Below, in pieces: positions 4,931 through 6,661 of a stretch of 6,661 nt of DNA. The notes below the pieces were generated by a model, which saw nothing but the letters and a program-made list of their open reading frames with translations, was not told the DNA's origin and did not search any database. Position numbers and translations under genes: made by a program. How positions within the stretch are numbered: the stretch's first letter is position 1; each line of letters begins with the position of its first letter. Source of the DNA: Methylocapsa sp. (GTDB lineage Bacteria; Pseudomonadota; Alphaproteobacteria; Rhizobiales; Beijerinckiaceae); the NCBI GenBank assembly GCA_017353815.1, contig JAFMSB010000094.1:1-6661 (forward strand), written 5' to 3'.

Positions 4931-5824
4931 TTGGAAATCAAAACGGCGAAGCAGTTGAGTGCACGAAAGGCGTATTCGCAAATCGCACGGGATTGGCATG
5001 GGGCGATGTTGCGCGCAATGCTGCTTGCAGCCGGGCTCGCTTTTGCAGGTTGCCAGACGGCTGGCCCCCAAGGCATCATTGGCCCGCCCGGAGCCGTTCC
5101 TTCGGGCTTTGCGGCCCAATCCGATGCGGAGAAGCGCCGCATGGTGGAGGAATGGGGACGTCTCTACGACCGCCACCCCGACGATAAGGAAACCGCGCTC
5201 ACTTACGCGAAGGGCCTTCGGGCGTTGGCGGAATATGCGCAGGCGGCCGCCGTTTTGCAGCGGGCCGCAATAAAATTTCCCCAGGATAACGAGGTGCTGG
5301 GGGCTTACGGCAAGGCTCTCGCCGATACCGGGCGGCTGCGGGAAGCGGCCGAGGTCCTGGCGCGCGCACACACTCCGGACCGGCCAAATTGGTCGATCCT
5401 GTCGGCCCAGGGTTCGGTTGCCGACCGGCTCGGCGATCACGAGCAGGCGCAAGCCTATTACGCGGCGGCGCTCAAGATCGCGCCCGCTCAGCCCTTCGTT
5501 CTCTCCAATCTCGGGCTTTCCTACGCCCTTTCAAAGAAACTGCCCGAGGCCGAGAAGACACTTAAGGAAGCCGCTTCCCAGCAAGGGGCCGATTCGCGCG
5601 TGCGCCAAAATCTCGCTCTTGTGCTATCCCTCGAAGGCAAATTCGCCTCGGCCGGGGAGGTCGCGCGGCGCGATTTGACCCCCAAGGATGCGGCCGCGAA
5701 TGTTGCAGCAATTAAGCGCATGATCGCGCAGTCGAATACATGGAAACAAATTCAAGCCCTCGATGCGAGACCGCATGCCGCTGGAATGCAGCCCGGCCAA
5801 ACCGGTGAGGTCTCATCCGAATGA
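4931..5824 (+). CDS. TPR lipoprotein, TadD-like
   Basis: A tetratricopeptide-repeat protein predicted to be an outer-membrane lipoprotein. From the preferred start it is 297 aa. A hydrophobic stretch, MLRAMLLAAGLAFAGC, ends in a lipobox with Cys41 (Phe at -3 is unusual but tolerated). About four TPR units follow (roughly 88-120, 120-150, 153-187, 188-221) with typical A..YAQA, LREAAEVL and HEQAQAYY helices. The stretch RVRQNLALVLSLEGKFASA...N (about 223-258) is characteristic of TadD, the pilotin-like component of Flp/Tad pilus assembly. No other tad gene is visible, so a pilus role is inferred. The frame is open back to GTG 4820, but codons 4820-4930 encode Gly/Pro/Arg-rich sequence unlike a protein start. 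TTG 4931 has AGGGA about 9 nt before it, while ATG 5006 would give a compact signal peptide but has a poor ribosome site. Its stop lies inside the 3' end of the convergent FAH-family gene. Confidence 0.82.
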   Translation: MEIKTAKQLSARKAYSQIARDWHGAMLRAMLLAAGLAFAGCQTAGPQGIIGPPGAVPSGFAAQSDAEKRRMVEEWGRLYDRHPDDKETALTYAKGLRALAEYAQAAAVLQRAAIKFPQDNEVLGAYGKALADTGRLREAAEVLARAHTPDRPNWSILSAQGSVADRLGDHEQAQAYYAAALKIAPAQPFVLSNLGLSYALSKKLPEAEKTLKEAASQQGADSRVRQNLALVLSLEGKFASAGEVARRDLTPKDAAANVAAIKRMIAQSNTWKQIQALDARPHAAGMQPGQTGEVSSE

Positions 5825-6517
5825 TTGCGCTTCGACGATTTCAATCGCCAACGCCGCCAGGCCCTCGATTGCGGCTTCGATCCTATCGCCGCTTACAACC
5901 GGGCCAACGCCCGCGGGCGTGCCCGTGAAAATGAGGTCGCCCGGCGCGATCTCGATCTCTCGCGATAAAAAGGCGATGATTTGCGCAACGGGCCAAATCA
6001 TCGCTGAGAGATCGCTCCTCTGGCGCACCACTCCATTCACTTTGCATTCGATGCCGCCCCTCGAAAGGGCGCCGGTCTTTGCTTTCGGCGTTATCGCCGA
6101 ACAAGGCGCCGAGCAGTCGAACGACTTCGCCATCTCCCACGGCCGTCCCTTTTTCCGGAGCTCGGTTTGAAGGTCGCGCTTTGTCATATCGAGGCCAGTG
6201 GCATAGCCAAAAATCAGCTCGTTTGCTCTTTCAGGCGCGATATTGCGCCCGCCGCCGCTTATGGCGACGACAAGCTCGGCCTCGTGCTGCAAATCCCTCG
6301 TCCCGGCCGGATAAGGCACAGCCGCTCCATCGTGAACGATCGCGCTCGCAGGTTTCATAAAGAAAAAAGGCGGCTCCTCATCCGGATTGCCCCCCATTTC
6401 CTTGGCGTGGTCCCGGTAATTCTGACCGACGCAAAAAATCCGCCGCACGGGAAAAGATGTGCCTGGCGGGGCAGGAAGCGCGGCCAAGGGCGGCGGAGCA
6501 AAGGCGTAGTCACTCAT
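5813..6517 (-). CDS. Fumarylacetoacetate hydrolase (FAH) family protein
   Basis: A small FAH-fold enzyme of the FAHD1/fumarylpyruvate hydrolase type. These hydrolyse or decarboxylate beta-diketo acids such as fumarylpyruvate, acylpyruvates or oxaloacetate, using Mg2+. The 234-aa product has the entry motif RIFCVGQNYRDHAKEMG with the His37/Glu40 pair. Metal ligands are Glu79 and Glu81 (HEAEL) and Asp110 (GLDMTKRD), with Lys131 (AKSFD) and the glycine loop GTPAGVGP near 199-206. This matches the catalytic set of the family, so it should be active; the substrate is not decidable. The frame is open back to 6583, but ATG at 6517 fits the family N-terminus (a short MSDY...PPP lead) and overlaps the upstream stop as ATGA. 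No clear Shine-Dalgarno is present, consistent with translational coupling. Its last 12 bp overlap the convergent TPR gene. Confidence 0.9.
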   Translation of the reverse strand: MSDYAFAPPPLAALPAPPGTSFPVRRIFCVGQNYRDHAKEMGGNPDEEPPFFFMKPASAIVHDGAAVPYPAGTRDLQHEAELVVAISGGGRNIAPERANELIFGYATGLDMTKRDLQTELRKKGRPWEMAKSFDCSAPCSAITPKAKTGALSRGGIECKVNGVVRQRSDLSAMIWPVAQIIAFLSREIEIAPGDLIFTGTPAGVGPVVSGDRIEAAIEGLAALAIEIVEAQSFG

Positions 6518-6661
6518 AGGGCTGCATTGCGGTGAGCGGCATGTAGCGCGCGGCCGTCTTCGCGACCAAAGCTGGCTCTCCAAACGCGCACGCTGCGGCG
6601 CGGTTCATCTTCGTCACTAACCGGACCCTCGAGGCGGACGAGCCACGCCCGCTCTACCAAG
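6514..6661 (-). CDS. Unrecognised protein, C-terminal 48 residues (partial)
   Basis: A - strand frame is open from the window edge (first full codon at 6660) to TGA at 6516-6514. That stop overlaps the FAH-family start as ATGA, the usual sign of two coupled genes in an operon. The visible end is rich in Arg, Glu and Asp, including WLVRLEGPVSDEDEPRRSV and a following VWRASFGREDGRAL stretch, and it has no membrane segment. I do not recognise the family. The opposite strand is also open here after a TAG, but it has no start codon inside the window, which favours the - strand reading. The evidence is context and composition only, from 48 codons. Confidence 0.5.
   Translation of the reverse strand, partial: LVERAWLVRLEGPVSDEDEPRRSVRVWRASFGREDGRALHAAHRNAAL

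Noticed and set aside
4739..5452. 237-codon - strand frame antisense to the TPR gene and overlapping the aminopeptidase start
   Set aside because: The TPR repeats and lipobox on the + strand explain this region. The antisense frame is open because of codon bias.

Overview
The window is GC-rich, tightly packed bacterial DNA. It centres on a complete alphaproteobacterial general stress response (GSR) module: the anti-anti-sigma response regulator PhyR, the anti-sigma factor NepR and the ECF sigma factor EcfG. This trio occurs only in Alphaproteobacteria. Gene content and protein style suggest a member of the Hyphomicrobiales, possibly Beijerinckiaceae or Methylocystaceae; the family level is an inference, not a sequence match.

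Layout from left to right. Positions 1-117 hold the last 38 codons of a + strand gene that looks like the C-terminal edge of an HWE/HisKA_2 histidine kinase, the kinase class that feeds PhyR. A 190-bp gap with a 14-bp tandem repeat and a GC hairpin follows. Next is an intracellular PHB-depolymerase-family esterase (+), whose stop lies 8 bp from the stop of phyR (-). A 295-bp divergent region separates phyR from nepR-ecfG (+). It carries an exact EcfG-type promoter, GGAACC-N16-CGTT, pointing at nepR. nepR and ecfG overlap by 3 nt, with a Shine-Dalgarno for ecfG inside nepR.

The right half holds ordinary housekeeping or accessory genes. These are an M17 leucyl aminopeptidase (-) with every catalytic residue present, and a divergent TadD-like TPR lipoprotein (+). 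A fumarylacetoacetate-hydrolase-family enzyme (-) follows, with its 3' end overlapping the TPR gene by 12 bp. Last is the 3' end of an unrecognised - strand gene, coupled to the FAH-family gene by an ATGA overlap.

How the genes work together, from established GSR biology: under stress an HWE-type kinase phosphorylates PhyR. The PhyR receiver then frees its sigma-like domain, which sequesters NepR and releases EcfG to transcribe GGAAC/CGTT promoters. The promoter upstream of nepR implies that nepR-ecfG are themselves EcfG targets, giving positive autoregulation with co-produced anti-sigma factor. No functional link is visible between the GSR module and the esterase, peptidase, TPR or FAH-family genes.

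I found no tRNA, rRNA, mobile element or CRISPR array, and no convincing intrinsic terminator. No wholly novel system is evident. The points most worth a second look are the nepR leader, the long basic NepR N-terminus, the non-ATG starts and the two palindromes.
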